A stretch of DNA of 64,000 bases from GCA-003244245 sp963823755 (GCA_963823755.1 CAWGMP010000010.1:38206-102205); one strand, 5' to 3'. Positions 1 to 8,785 are shown, numbered from the stretch's first letter. Made by a program: numbers and translations. Notes: generated from the sequence alone by a model not told the origin.

Positions 1-1071
1 CAGTGCGTGCATACTGTGGCCGCGTGGTCAATTTTATACTACTACATTCCTGTCGTAGGAATTCCGGTTGCCCTGTATTCCGTTGCAGTCCACCGCAGCA
101 GGAAGATTTCACTATTAGCACTACTGGCGTCTTTCATTCCCAACGGGCTAGGTGTCGCCGCACTATTTTGGATCTACCCCTCTACTGAAGTAATCAAGAT
201 ATTTTTTGCTAATTCTGTATTCATTGTCCTCATGACCAGTGGAGCGTGGGGGTCGGGCCTTTTGATCCAGGCCAGCCAGCAGCGTGTCCAACAGCTGGAA
301 AGTGAGCGGAAAACGACTTGGGAAGCGGTAGCGGAGGAGCGTAGGAGAATCGCTCGAGAGCTACACGACATCGTCTCCCACGCGGTGACGGTGATCGTCC
401 TGCAGGCCGCCGGTGCGGCGGTCGTCTTGCAGGACTCCAGGGCGGCCAGAGTCCCCGAGACCAACCTTACCCAGGTCGAGCAGTCATTGACGAACATCGA
501 GATGATGGGTAAACAGGCGATGGCTGAGTTGCGACGCCTACTCGGGGTACTGGTGAGCAGCGACCCCGCCGACCACGCCGCGGGCCTCGAATTCTGGCCG
601 CAACGCGGATTGGCGGATCTGCCCACTCTCCTCACCTCGGTCCAAGACAGCGGAATGCCGGTCACCGTTCACGAGGAAGGTACCCGACGCGATCTGGACC
701 CGAGCGTAGACCTGACCGCGTACAGGATTGTGCAGGAAGGCCTGACCAACGTCCTCAAACACGCCGGTAAGGACGGCGACCCGCAACTACGGCTGGTCTG
801 GGAAGACCAGAGCCTGACCATCAGGATCGACAACCACATCAACCTAGCGGAGATGCCTCGCAGGCAGGCGCTCTCCGTCGGCCACGGCCTGGTGGGTCTG
901 CGCGAACGGGCTCACGCGGTTGGAGGACACCTGCACGCAGGAGCCCTCCGCGGGGTTGGCTATCAGTTGACCGCCACTCTCCCCTTCGCTGCGCCCGCGG
1001 TTCCTCCGGGGGTTTCGTCTACTACCGGGCTATGTCCCTGCGCCCAGGGCCCCGGGGACCAAGGAAAATAG
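1..1071 (+). CDS. Sensor histidine kinase, NarL/DesK type (5' end outside window)
   Basis: This is a membrane sensor kinase that would phosphorylate the response regulator encoded 4 bp downstream. The frame is open back to base 1; the first start inside the window is GTG at 7, so the N-terminus is probably cut by the window edge. About three hydrophobic segments (residues 10-85, counting from base 7) precede a short coiled region and a HisKA_3 box with RELHD and His120 as the predicted phosphate acceptor. The C-terminal half has the ATPase N box (TNVLKHA) and a glycine-rich box (GHGLVGLRER). The signal sensed cannot be read from the sequence. Confidence 0.9.
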   Translation, partial: QCVHTVAAWSILYYYIPVVGIPVALYSVAVHRSRKISLLALLASFIPNGLGVAALFWIYPSTEVIKIFFANSVFIVLMTSGAWGSGLLIQASQQRVQQLESERKTTWEAVAEERRRIARELHDIVSHAVTVIVLQAAGAAVVLQDSRAARVPETNLTQVEQSLTNIEMMGKQAMAELRRLLGVLVSSDPADHAAGLEFWPQRGLADLPTLLTSVQDSGMPVTVHEEGTRRDLDPSVDLTAYRIVQEGLTNVLKHAGKDGDPQLRLVWEDQSLTIRIDNHINLAEMPRRQALSVGHGLVGLRERAHAVGGHLHAGALRGVGYQLTATLPFAAPAVPPGVSSTTGLCPCAQGPGDQGK

Positions 1072-1075
1072 CAGC

Positions 1076-1771
1076 ATGATCCGAGTCATGATAGTCGATG
1101 ATCATCCTTTTGCGCGAGCCGGCATAGCAATGCTGGTCAACGGCAAGGAAGATATCGCTGTCATCGCAGAAGCCGCCGATGGCCAGGAAGCCCTTATCCA
1201 GGCTCGCGCCGAGCGCCCGGATGTGATCCTCATGGACGTGCGCATGCCGGGCATCGATGGCGTTGAGGCCACCGGCGCTGTGATTGATGAGGGTCTGACC
1301 ACGGAGAGCGGTCAGCCCATCAGGATCATCATCCTCACGACCTACCACGTCGATGACGCTGTTTATGCCGCACTGCGCGCCGGCGCATCGGGCTTCCTCC
1401 TCAAAGATGCCGCTTCCGTCGAGATCGTCGCCGCGATCCGCGCGGTGGCCGCCGGTGAGGCCTGGCTGGATCCCGCCGTCACCCGCCGGCTCATCGACGA
1501 ATTCAACGCCCGACCCGAACAGCACGCAGCCACCCCAGCTCAGATGGCTCAGCTGACCCCCCGCGAGCGTGAAGTCCTCATACTTCTGGCCCAAGGCCTG
1601 TCCAACGCCCACGTAGCGGTAAAATTGGCCATCAGCGAAGCCACTGTGAGGACACACCTTGCTCACGTCATGGCAAAACTTGGCGTCCGGGAGAAGGCCC
1701 AAGCGGTGATCGCCGCCTACCAAAGCGGACTTGTCCACCCCCTGCCCTCCCCACCTAGCCCTTCCCAGTAG
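1076..1771 (+). CDS. Response regulator, NarL/LuxR family
   Basis: This 231-residue regulator is the likely partner of the preceding kinase. An N-terminal receiver domain has the acidic pair D8-D9, the phospho-acceptor D54 in ILMDVRMPG, and the late Lys in FLLKDA. The C-terminal LuxR/GerE DNA-binding domain begins LTPREREVL and includes a recognition helix around SEATVRTHLAHV. The gene starts 4 bp after the kinase stop, so the two are almost certainly co-transcribed. It is intact and of normal length. Its target genes are unknown; no obvious target operon follows directly. Confidence 0.93.
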   Translation: MIRVMIVDDHPFARAGIAMLVNGKEDIAVIAEAADGQEALIQARAERPDVILMDVRMPGIDGVEATGAVIDEGLTTESGQPIRIIILTTYHVDDAVYAALRAGASGFLLKDAASVEIVAAIRAVAAGEAWLDPAVTRRLIDEFNARPEQHAATPAQMAQLTPREREVLILLAQGLSNAHVAVKLAISEATVRTHLAHVMAKLGVREKAQAVIAAYQSGLVHPLPSPPSPSQ

Positions 1772-1802
1772 CGCGGAGCGCCAGACACCTTCCACTCCGC
1801 GC
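1771..1802 (+). terminator. Hairpin after the two-component operon
   Basis: An 8-bp inverted repeat (GCGCGGAG at 1771-1778, CTCCGCGC at 1795-1802, 16-base loop) begins on the last base of the regulator stop codon. There is no U-tract, which is common for actinobacterial terminators. Confidence 0.5.
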
Positions 1803-2321
1803 CAGGACAGCGGCACCTACGCCACTGTCTAATCTTCAGCACTGCTCCGCGGACGCCGACGGTGGCCCGCTGGGCTGACTGGCACCGGGCGTGACCAGCG
1901 GCCACAAACCATGAGCTCCCGCCTGGATACGCTTTGACTCTCCTTGACCAGGCCCGGGGACCTTTTCCCGCGGATCTCGGCGTCTCCTCAGAGCGCGTCC
2001 GGCTGGCTGCCACGAACTTGTCGCCCCATCACGTCATGAACGTTTTTACTGCTCATCGCCCCCGGGCCGCTGAACTCGATCCAGACTCAGTCACAAACCG
2101 AGACCGCTCCAATATTGACCTCCGATTCCTGATCATCACAATGAGCGCACAGGATTCGACCCAGTGCAGCAAGTGGCAATGCCACTGCTCTCCGTATGTC
2201 AATCTAACGATCTTGTATTATAAGTACTGATACGTCACCCATCTCGCGGTAACGATTTTCGATCGCGGAGCGATAATAAAGACAGGACCTGTACGGGCTC
2301 CACTACGTGCGGAGAGTAACA
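1803..2321. other. Gene-free stretch
   Basis: No convincing gene is seen in about 520 bp. A short frame at 1934-2230 lacks a ribosome binding site and protein-like composition. The second half is visibly more AT-rich than the surrounding genes and probably carries the promoter of the next gene. Confidence 0.5.
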
Positions 2322-2789
2322 ATGACTCAAGAAGAAAAGGGTGTGACCCCGTTTGGCACGGTTACGTCAGATCATTTGATCTACAACGTAGACCGAGGTT
2401 GGTTCAGGGGAGGGTCGCCAGAGAACATCCCGCTCCGCCAGGTCACCAGCGTGAAGCTGGAGACCAAGCGGAACCCCGTCTTCGGGATTCTGCTCGTGCT
2501 CGTTGCACTTGCTTGCCGAGCCATGGGCCCCATCGGAATAGTAGTTGCGATCGTCCCGCTAGCCTTCGCCATCCTACTCATATGGGGATCACCCTTAGTT
2601 AAGGTGAACACCATCCACGGCACCTTGCGGCTCGCCGGCGGGCCACCGTGGACCCGCCCCGAGGCCGAATGGTTTGCCGCAGCGGTGGACCGCCACCGGA
2701 TCGTCGACGCCTCACAAGCCCACTCAACCGGTGATCGCCGCTACCCGCTCCGATCGGGAACCCAGCCACTCCCACGATCTCCAGTATGA
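2322..2789 (+). CDS. Small membrane protein, DUF6232-like
   Basis: This protein of about 155 residues has a hydrophilic N-terminal part resembling a small beta domain (TPFGTVTSDHLIYNVDRGWFRGG, then a conserved-looking IPLRQVTSVKLE). Two adjacent membrane segments follow (roughly residues 50-90) and then a short cytoplasmic tail. The layout and the IPLRQVTSV motif recall actinobacterial DUF6232 proteins. I chose ATG at 2322 because GGAGAG lies at 2311-2316; an in-frame GTG at 2307 would lack such a site. No function is known. The last 25 residues are basic and low in complexity. Confidence 0.6.
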   Translation: MTQEEKGVTPFGTVTSDHLIYNVDRGWFRGGSPENIPLRQVTSVKLETKRNPVFGILLVLVALACRAMGPIGIVVAIVPLAFAILLIWGSPLVKVNTIHGTLRLAGGPPWTRPEAEWFAAAVDRHRIVDASQAHSTGDRRYPLRSGTQPLPRSPV

Positions 2790-3095
2790 GGTGGACCGCA
2801 CGGGTACGCCGCTTCGACACGAGCAGCTCGACGTGACGAGGGAGTTGTACGCAGTGCGCAGCCCGCTGTGGTGGTGGCCGGCCCGGCTGCGCAAGTGTTC
2901 GGCCACCTAGCGCACCCCAGCGTGCTCAGAAGATCGCAATCGCCGGGAATGTCTATCACTATGCCGCCGCGCAACCGCAGCCCGGCAACCACGGGGCCAG
3001 TTCTCCTGGTATAGCGGTGGTATAGCGGGACCGAAGGCCCTACCGTCGCGGTCGCTGCGCGCCGAACACTGGTGTACCTGCCGGGAGGTGACATC
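2790..3095. other. Intergenic region with a tandem 11-bp repeat
   Basis: No convincing gene is seen. TGGTATAGCGG occurs twice in tandem at 3007-3017 and 3018-3028, about 70 bp upstream of the phosphoribosyltransferase start. The 11-bp period is one helical turn and could be a regulator site. Confidence 0.4.
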
Positions 3096-3791
3096 ATGCC
3101 ATTCGTCGATCGCGTGGACGCCGGGCGCCGGCTGGCCGAGCAGCTGCGGCATCTTCGAGACGAGGACTTCGTGATCCTCGGGCTTCCTCGGGGTGGTGTT
3201 CCGGTCGCGTTCGAGGTGGCCCAGGCACTCCGCACGCCATTGGATGTCATCGTTGTGCGCAAGCTGGGAGTACCGTTCCAACCCGAGCTGGGGATGGGTG
3301 CCATCGGCGAAGCCGACGTGCTCATCATGAACCAACACGTCGCTCGCACTGCCCGGGTCACCAAAGCCGAGATCACCGAGGTTGAGCAGCGTGAGCGAGC
3401 CGAGCTCGAGCGGCGCGCCCGACGCTTCCGCGGGGATCGGCCCCGACTGACGCTGGCGGGCCGGACTGCGGTCGTGGTCGATGATGGTATTGCGACCGGC
3501 TCGACCGCCCGGGCCGCCTGCCAGGTGGCCCGGGCACAGGGTGCGGCCCGCGTCGTGCTCGCGGTGCCAGTCTGCTCGCCCGACACCATCAAGTCGCTCC
3601 GGGACGAGGTCGACGAGATGGTGTGCCTAGCGACTCCGCGACGGTTCTACGCCGTAGGGCAGTGGTACGCCGACTTCCGGCAGACCTCCGACACGGAGGT
3701 CGTGGACCTGCTGCGGCGCGCCGAGAAGGCGCTCTCCGTGGTGGCAGCGGCAGATTCGATCAACAACGATCCGCCACTGTGCGACGAGTAG
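3096..3791 (+). CDS. Phosphoribosyltransferase-domain protein
   Basis: This 231-residue cytosolic protein of the type I PRTase fold has the PRPP-binding loop VVDDGIATGSTARAA near residue 130 and the N-terminal glycine-rich ILGLPRGGVPVA segment. These match stand-alone actinobacterial phosphoribosyltransferases of unknown substrate, often found near stress genes. A charged helical stretch (EVEQRERAELERRARRF) separates the two halves, as in the family's hood region. ATG at 3096 has GGGAGGTG 5 bp upstream. The acceptor base or sugar cannot be deduced. Confidence 0.88.
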   Translation: MPFVDRVDAGRRLAEQLRHLRDEDFVILGLPRGGVPVAFEVAQALRTPLDVIVVRKLGVPFQPELGMGAIGEADVLIMNQHVARTARVTKAEITEVEQRERAELERRARRFRGDRPRLTLAGRTAVVVDDGIATGSTARAACQVARAQGAARVVLAVPVCSPDTIKSLRDEVDEMVCLATPRRFYAVGQWYADFRQTSDTEVVDLLRRAEKALSVVAAADSINNDPPLCDE

Positions 3792-3895
3792 GTCGGGGTA
3801 TCCGGCGGGCCGCTGCGGTTCGCCGGGCATGTGACCGTGCCGCCCTCCTTGGCCACTCTGAGTGCACTCGTCGCACCTCTGTCCGGGCACCCCCG

Positions 3896-4387
3896 TCAGG
3901 AATACGGGACGCTGATGTGCACCTCTACCTCGGGCTTGACCTTGAGCGCACCGAGCATGGCAGAAAACGGCTTGATACCGAACTCGCGCTGATCAAGAGT
4001 GATCTTGGCGTTCCAGCACTTGCCGTCGTTGCAGGCCTCGACAGAGATCGGACTGGTCACGCCGTGCAGCGTTAGATCTCCCTCGATGCGCGCCCGGTCG
4101 CCCTCGCGTACCACCGACACCGAACGAAACTGGATCTTCGGGTATTTCCGCACTTCGAGGGTCTTCTCGGCGTTCTTCTCGATGTCCTTGCGTTCAGACG
4201 CCGAAGGCGCTTCGGTCGTCACCCGCAGGGAACTCGGGTCGAAGTCGGCCGTGATCCCGTCGTCGTCCCCGACGTCCAGGGACAGGCTCGTCACCTGGAG
4301 GGTGATGTCGTGGCCGAAGGAGGTCAACAAACCCTCACGAAAGACCGATACCCGGCAGTCCACTGCTGTAGCGTCGAATGTTGGCAC
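3896..4387 (-). CDS. YceI-family lipid-binding-like protein
   Basis: This YceI-like beta-barrel protein of about 163 residues belongs to a family that binds isoprenoid or other lipids. Typical features are the N-terminal FDATAVDCRVSVFREG strand, SFGHDITL, KYPKIQFRS, and the closing strands ITLDQREFGIKPFSAMLGALKVKPEVEV. No signal peptide is visible, unlike periplasmic YceI of Gram-negatives, so it is probably cytosolic. I prefer GTG at 4387 because family similarity begins there; ATG at 4429 is the alternative and also lacks a clear ribosome binding site. Confidence 0.82.
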   Translation of the reverse strand: MPTFDATAVDCRVSVFREGLLTSFGHDITLQVTSLSLDVGDDDGITADFDPSSLRVTTEAPSASERKDIEKNAEKTLEVRKYPKIQFRSVSVVREGDRARIEGDLTLHGVTSPISVEACNDGKCWNAKITLDQREFGIKPFSAMLGALKVKPEVEVHISVPYS

Positions 4388-4461
4388 TCGTTCAGCGTAG
4401 CCAGGTAGGACACAAAGAGTCACCGGCATTCACCCGAAGTGGCACCACCCAGTCACCGGGC

Positions 4462-4638
4462 TCACTCGATGAGACTCCTCAAAGCCGCCACCGAGGGCTG
4501 AATCGCCTCCGCAAGCCGCTGCACGTCAGGCAGGCCTCCGACATCATCGACCCACGTCGCTGCGGCCAATGCAGACCCGGCCAGCTGGATGCGCCGGCGT
4601 AGCTGAGACAGACGCGCCGCACCGGTGAAGCTTCGCAT
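4462..4638 (-). CDS. Possible small hypothetical protein
   Basis: This 58-residue frame is divergent from the NYN/HIT gene. It has a helical, alanine-rich composition (RIQLAGSALAAATWVDD, DVQRLAEAIQPSVAALRSL). The ATG at 4638 has no strong ribosome binding site. It might be a real small protein, but the evidence is only composition and position. Confidence 0.3.
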   Translation of the reverse strand: MRSFTGAARLSQLRRRIQLAGSALAAATWVDDVGGLPDVQRLAEAIQPSVAALRSLIE

Positions 4639-4683
4639 AACTGATCGGGTAGGGCAGGGAAACCTGCTCAACACGGCAGGTGC

Positions 4684-5595
4684 ATGATCGTAGCCGTGCA
4701 GATCCTGGTCGACGCGGACAATCTCGACGTGCCGCGGTTGCGTCTGCTCATCACAGCGCTGGACGCAGCCTCAGGCGCAGATATCGTGGTGGCCGGCGCG
4801 CAGTCAGCGTTGCAAACAGTCGATTGGCCCCCGCAGGCTCGGGTTCTGCCGGCTAGCGGTTGGCAAGGAGCGGATCTGTTGCTGGCCCGTGCGTACCGCG
4901 CCGATGACCGGCCGCTGCTGTTGGCTTCCGGCGACGGGGACTTCGCCCAGTTGGCGCGACGCCATCCTGGCCCGGTACTGCTGGTCGGCGGGACTTCGAG
5001 CCGCTCACGGGCATTCACCGGCCCTCGGATCACCACCACCGATCCGGCCCTCGACGGTGGCGCGGAGCTGCGCTCGTGGCTGGACCGGTCGGCGGCGCTG
5101 TGGTCTTCCATATCCCCAGACACCTCACCATCCCCCAGGCCACTCCCCGTGATGCACCGGAGGAAAATCGTGTCGACGCTATTCAGCCGCATCATCCGGG
5201 GTGAGATCCCAGGCCGCTTCGTCTGGCGTGACGAACGCTGCGTCGCGTTTCTCACCATCGCTCCGCTGCGACCGGGGCACGTCCTAGTCGTCCCCAGGGA
5301 CGAAGTCGATGAGTGGACCGACGCGGATGACGACATCGCTACCCACCTCATGATGGTGGCGAAACACATCGGTGCCGCACAGAAGATCGGCTTCAGCGCG
5401 CCGCGGGCCGGGCTCATGATCGCCGGGTTCGAGGTGCCGCACCTCCATCTGCACGTGTTCCCTACCTGGACAATCGACGATTTCGACTTCAGCAGGGCAG
5501 ACGGTGATGCAGACCCGACCGAACTCGACGCCGCCGCGAACACCCTGCGCCAGGCACTGCGGGACGCAGGGCATGGCGACCGCGTGCCCAGCTGA
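4684..5595 (+). CDS. NYN/PIN-like domain joined in frame to a HIT-family hydrolase
   Basis: This single open frame of 303 codons covers two domains. Residues 1-120 resemble an NYN (LabA/PIN-like) RNase domain: VDADN near the start and ASGDGDF around residue 80 supply the expected acidic residues. Residues 163-303 are a HIT-family nucleotide hydrolase or transferase, with the His triad in PHLHLHVFP. The HIT part begins MSTLFSRIIRGEIPG at an in-frame GTG (5170) that has its own GGAGG, the usual start for actinobacterial HIT proteins. The HIT protein may therefore be made separately as well as, or instead of, the fusion. It converges on copA. Confidence 0.8.
   Translation: MIVAVQILVDADNLDVPRLRLLITALDAASGADIVVAGAQSALQTVDWPPQARVLPASGWQGADLLLARAYRADDRPLLLASGDGDFAQLARRHPGPVLLVGGTSSRSRAFTGPRITTTDPALDGGAELRSWLDRSAALWSSISPDTSPSPRPLPVMHRRKIVSTLFSRIIRGEIPGRFVWRDERCVAFLTIAPLRPGHVLVVPRDEVDEWTDADDDIATHLMMVAKHIGAAQKIGFSAPRAGLMIAGFEVPHLHLHVFPTWTIDDFDFSRADGDADPTELDAAANTLRQALRDAGHGDRVPS
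5159..5172 (+). promoter_or_regulatory. Internal ribosome binding site and GTG start for the HIT domain
   Basis: GGAGG at 5159-5163 lies 6 bases before GTG at 5170, in the same frame as the upstream NYN-like domain. The site matches the natural N-terminus of HIT proteins. Confidence 0.6.
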
Positions 5596-5627
5596 TCGTT
5601 CAGGGAGATCACAGGCACTGACCTCAT

Positions 5628-7934
5628 TCAAGGGGTCAGCGGTCGGAAATCACGTAACCGCAGGCTGTTGGACACCACGAACACCGAGGAGAACGCCATC
5701 GCAGCGCCGGCGATCATGGGGTTGAGCAGACCGGCTGCCGCCAGTGGGAGCGCAGCGACGTTGTAGCCGAAAGCCCAGAACAGGTTCCCCTTGATGGTGC
5801 GCAGAGTGCGTCGGGAGAGCCGGATCGCATCCGCAACCACTCGCAGGTCCCCGCGGACCAGGGTGAGATCACTGGCCTCGATGGCGGCATCGGTGCCGGT
5901 ACCCATGGCCAGCCCCAGATCGGCCTGGGCCAGCGCAGCCGCGTCGTTGATCCCATCGCCCACCATCGCCACCACTCGACCTGCCCGCTGTAGCCGGCGC
6001 ACCTCCTCGACCTTCCCCTCGGGGAGCACTCCGGCGATCACCGTGTCGATTCCGACCTCGGCGGCCACGGAACGGGCGACGGTCTCGTTGTCACCGGTGA
6101 GCAGCACCGGGATCAATCCCAACCCGCGCAGCAGGCGCACCGCCTCAGCGCTGCTCGACTTCACCGTGTCAGCCAGCGCGAGCAGACCCCGCACCCGGCC
6201 GTTCCAGGCCACCGCGACGACGGTGCGACCGCGGGCTTCTTGGTCCGCCGCAGCTGAGACCAGCGTGTCAGGCAGCGACACCGACCACTGCCCAGCCAAC
6301 CAGACCGGCCGGCCCACCAGCACCACGGCACCATGCACCTCGCCCTGCACACCCAGTCCCCGGGCCGAGCGGAAACCCGCCACGGTGGGTAGCTCACCGA
6401 GCCGCTGCCGACCCCCGGCGGCGATTGCGCTGGCGACGGGGTGCTCGGAGGCGTCCTCCACTGCGGCGGCCCGGCGCAGTACCTCGTCGGCGTTCTCGCC
6501 GGCCACGGGTAGCACGTCGACCAGACTCATCGCGCCGGTGGTGACCGTGCCGGTCTTGTCCAGCAGCACGGTATCCACTCGCCGGGTGGACTCCAGCACT
6601 TCGGGCCCCTTGATGAGAATGCCCAGCTGCGCACCGCGACCGGTGCCCACCAGCAGTGCGGTGGGTGTGGCCAACCCGAGGGCGCAGGGGCAAGCGATGA
6701 TCAACACAGCGACCGCGGCGGCGAATGCGGTTCCGACGGGGGAACCGATGACCAACCAGACACAGAGCGTGGTCACCGCAAGTGCGATCACGATGGGCAC
6801 GAACACCGCCGAGACCCGGTCGGCCAGCCGCTGCACCTTGGCCTTGCCGCTCTGCGCGTCTTCCACCAGCTGCGCTATCTGCGCGAGACGAGTGTGCGCA
6901 CCGACTCGGGAGGCGCGCACCCGCAGGAGACCTGAGGCGTTCACCGTCCCGCCGGTGACCGCCGAGCCCGGGTTGACCTCGATCGGTACCGACTCACCGG
7001 TCAGCATGCTTTCATCGACGGAGGAAGACCCTTTTACCACCTCTCCGTCAGTGGCGATCTTCTCCCCCGGACGGACCGCGAACTCATCGCCGACCACGAG
7101 CCGGTCGATCGGGATGCGTATCTCCTGGCCACCCCGCAACACTGCGACATCCGAGACACCGAGGTCCAGCAGGGCACGCAGCGCCGCACCCGCGCGTCGC
7201 TTGGACCGAGCCTCGAAGTAGCGACCGGCCAGCAGGAACACCGTGACGCCAGCGGCAACCTCGAAGTAGACCCGGTTATGGGCGTGGGACCCGGAGGGAA
7301 CGACGTCGTGCGCGGTGATGAAGCCGCCGCTACCGACGTACCACGCGTAGCAGCTCCACAGGAAAGCGGTCAGCACACCCATCGAGACCAATGTGTCCAT
7401 CGTGACCGCGCCGTGCCGCAGGTTCTGCCAGGCGGCCCGATGAAAAGGCCACGCCCCCCATGTCACCACCGGGGCTGTGAGGACGAGCGACAGCGCCTCG
7501 AAGTTGTGCGGCACCTGGAGACCCGACACCATCGACACCATCGACATCGCGATCACTTGGATGGCCAGCACGGCGCTACCGACTAGCCGTTCCCGCAGCA
7601 CACCCAGCTCGACACCGTCGGTTTCAGCGTTGGGACTGGGGTGGGGATGGGTGTCATCGGGTCGCTCGGCGGGCAGTTCGGCGGTGTAGCCGGTGTGTGC
7701 CACAGTGGCGACGAGATCCTCAGGTGTGACGCCGTCGGCGTAGCGGACATGCGCCTTCTCGGTGGCATAGTTGACGTTGGCGCTCACTCCGTCGAGCCGG
7801 TTGAGCTTCTTTTCGATGCGAGCTGCGCAGGACGCACAGGTCATGCCACTGATGGCTAGTTCAACCTGATAATCCAGCTCGTCAGGTCCGGCTGCGGGGC
7901 CAGGGCTGCGATCGTGGATAGTGGCCACGGTCAC
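5628..7934 (-). CDS. copA: Copper-exporting P1B-type ATPase
   Basis: This 768-residue pump expels Cu(I) across the cytoplasmic membrane at the cost of ATP. It has one N-terminal metal-binding domain (GMTCASCAARIEKKL, residues 30-90), the actuator TGES, the CPC motif in the metal-transport helix (ACPCALGLATP), the phosphorylation site DKTGT, and GDGINDAAAL at the hinge. Length and order are typical of CopA. Its GTG start at 7934 overlaps the stop of the preceding small gene (GTGA), so it is the last gene of the csoR-copZ operon and probably translationally coupled. Confidence 0.95.
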   Translation of the reverse strand: MTVATIHDRSPGPAAGPDELDYQVELAISGMTCASCAARIEKKLNRLDGVSANVNYATEKAHVRYADGVTPEDLVATVAHTGYTAELPAERPDDTHPHPSPNAETDGVELGVLRERLVGSAVLAIQVIAMSMVSMVSGLQVPHNFEALSLVLTAPVVTWGAWPFHRAAWQNLRHGAVTMDTLVSMGVLTAFLWSCYAWYVGSGGFITAHDVVPSGSHAHNRVYFEVAAGVTVFLLAGRYFEARSKRRAGAALRALLDLGVSDVAVLRGGQEIRIPIDRLVVGDEFAVRPGEKIATDGEVVKGSSSVDESMLTGESVPIEVNPGSAVTGGTVNASGLLRVRASRVGAHTRLAQIAQLVEDAQSGKAKVQRLADRVSAVFVPIVIALAVTTLCVWLVIGSPVGTAFAAAVAVLIIACPCALGLATPTALLVGTGRGAQLGILIKGPEVLESTRRVDTVLLDKTGTVTTGAMSLVDVLPVAGENADEVLRRAAAVEDASEHPVASAIAAGGRQRLGELPTVAGFRSARGLGVQGEVHGAVVLVGRPVWLAGQWSVSLPDTLVSAAADQEARGRTVVAVAWNGRVRGLLALADTVKSSSAEAVRLLRGLGLIPVLLTGDNETVARSVAAEVGIDTVIAGVLPEGKVEEVRRLQRAGRVVAMVGDGINDAAALAQADLGLAMGTGTDAAIEASDLTLVRGDLRVVADAIRLSRRTLRTIKGNLFWAFGYNVAALPLAAAGLLNPMIAGAAMAFSSVFVVSNSLRLRDFRPLTP

Positions 7935-8140
7935 CTTGCCAGGGCGGTGAACTCGGCGGTCCGGATCTGACCACGATGCTGGAATTCCAGAAACATGCGG
8001 TAGTAGCCGGCGGTGGGCACATCGGCAGCGCCCCGATCTCCGGTCCAGATCACCATATAGCCATCAGTCTCGGCGCTCGTCGCAATCTTCGGTTCCGGGG
8101 CTCGCATCCGGCCAGTCCGGAACTTTCCAGCGTGAAACAC
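7931..8140 (-). CDS. Small hypothetical protein of the copper operon
   Basis: This protein of up to 69 residues lies between copZ (2 bp upstream) and copA (4-bp overlap). Its sequence (GYMVIWTGDRGAADVPTAGYYRMFLEFQHRGQIRTAEFT) has a beta-rich look. It recalls the C-terminal part of longer secreted or membrane actinobacterial proteins next to copper genes, so it may be a trimmed remnant. It has no Cys, His cluster or signal peptide of its own. The tight overlaps suggest it is still translated. The start could be GTG at 8140 or a later ATG. Confidence 0.55.
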   Translation of the reverse strand: MFHAGKFRTGRMRAPEPKIATSAETDGYMVIWTGDRGAADVPTAGYYRMFLEFQHRGQIRTAEFTALAR

Positions 8141-8142
8141 GT

Positions 8143-8373
8143 CTAGTCCGAAGTCTCAGGTGAGATCTCATAGCCGGCCTCATCGACCGCCGCGCGGACC
8201 GCGGCGCCGTCCAAAGGTCCGTCACTGGTGACATCGAGCTGGCCGGTGGCCAGGTCAACCTGTACGTCGGTGACGCTCTCGATGGCACCGACCTCCTGGG
8301 TCACCGCCGAAACACAGTGCTGGCAGACCATCCCCGTGACGATGTACTTGCTGATCGTGGCGGTGTCCCCCAT
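8143..8373 (-). CDS. copZ: Copper chaperone, heavy-metal-associated domain
   Basis: This 76-residue single HMA domain delivers Cu(I) to the CopA pump and to CsoR. The metal site is MVCQHC (Cys17, Cys20). The rest follows the babbab fold of the family (VTQEVGAIESVTDVQVDLATGQLDV, AVRAAVDEAGYEI). It lies 42 bp downstream of csoR and 2 bp upstream of the small gene, within one operon. Confidence 0.93.
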   Translation of the reverse strand: MGDTATISKYIVTGMVCQHCVSAVTQEVGAIESVTDVQVDLATGQLDVTSDGPLDGAAVRAAVDEAGYEISPETSD

Positions 8374-8415
8374 GTCATGACCTCCTCGAGCTCGTTGTGC
8401 GGTATCCCAGCGGCG

Positions 8416-8694
8416 TCAAGAACGGACCAGGCGGGCGATGGCATCGGCTGCCTCCTTGACCTTGACGCCGGCCTCGGCCTGGTCGGCCGCGGCGTCGACC
8501 ACGCAGGTGGCCATATGTTCTTCGAGCAGAGCCAGTGCGAAGGATTGCAGTGCTTTGGTGGCCGCCGAGACCTGGGTCAAGACATCGATGCAGTACTGGT
8601 CCTGCTCGACCATGCGTTGCAGCCCGCGTATCTGGCCCTCGATCCGTCGCAGCCGGTTGAGATACGTGTCACGGTTCTTGGTATAGCTCGCCAC
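8416..8694 (-). CDS. csoR: Copper-sensing repressor CsoR
   Basis: This 92-residue all-helical repressor of the CsoR/RcnR family should release DNA on binding Cu(I). The metal triad is present with the classic spacing: Cys35, His60 and Cys64. Upstream TTG (8742) and ATG (8724) starts would place coding sequence on the operator. GTG at 8694 has AGAGAGGA 7 bases upstream and gives the normal family N-terminus. It is first in the operon csoR-copZ-small gene-copA and probably autoregulates it through the two sites just upstream. Confidence 0.92.
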   Translation of the reverse strand: MASYTKNRDTYLNRLRRIEGQIRGLQRMVEQDQYCIDVLTQVSAATKALQSFALALLEEHMATCVVDAAADQAEAGVKVKEAADAIARLVRS

Positions 8695-8722
8695 TGCGCT
8701 GTCCTCTCTCGACCCCTCATTC

Positions 8723-8761
8723 ATACCCCTACCCGGTATCAACTATACCCCCAACTGGTAT
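8723..8761 (-). promoter_or_regulatory. Two tandem CsoR-type operators
   Basis: Two 17-bp imperfect palindromes of the form ATACC-N7-GGTAT lie at 8723-8739 (ATACCCCTACCCGGTAT) and 8745-8761 (ATACCCCCAACTGGTAT). Their starts are 22 bp apart, two helical turns, so both lie on one face of the DNA. The sequence type matches known CsoR operators, and the position is directly upstream of csoR. Confidence 0.75.
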
Positions 8762-8785
8762 CTTTCGGCGAACCCGGCCGCGCAG

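Noticed and set aside
1934..2230. 98-codon frame in the first intergenic region
   Set aside because: No ribosome binding site, no protein-like composition and no domain.
5791..7221. 476-codon plus-strand frame opposite copA
   Set aside because: Ser/Thr/Arg-rich composition without any motif; copA on the other strand is complete and certain.
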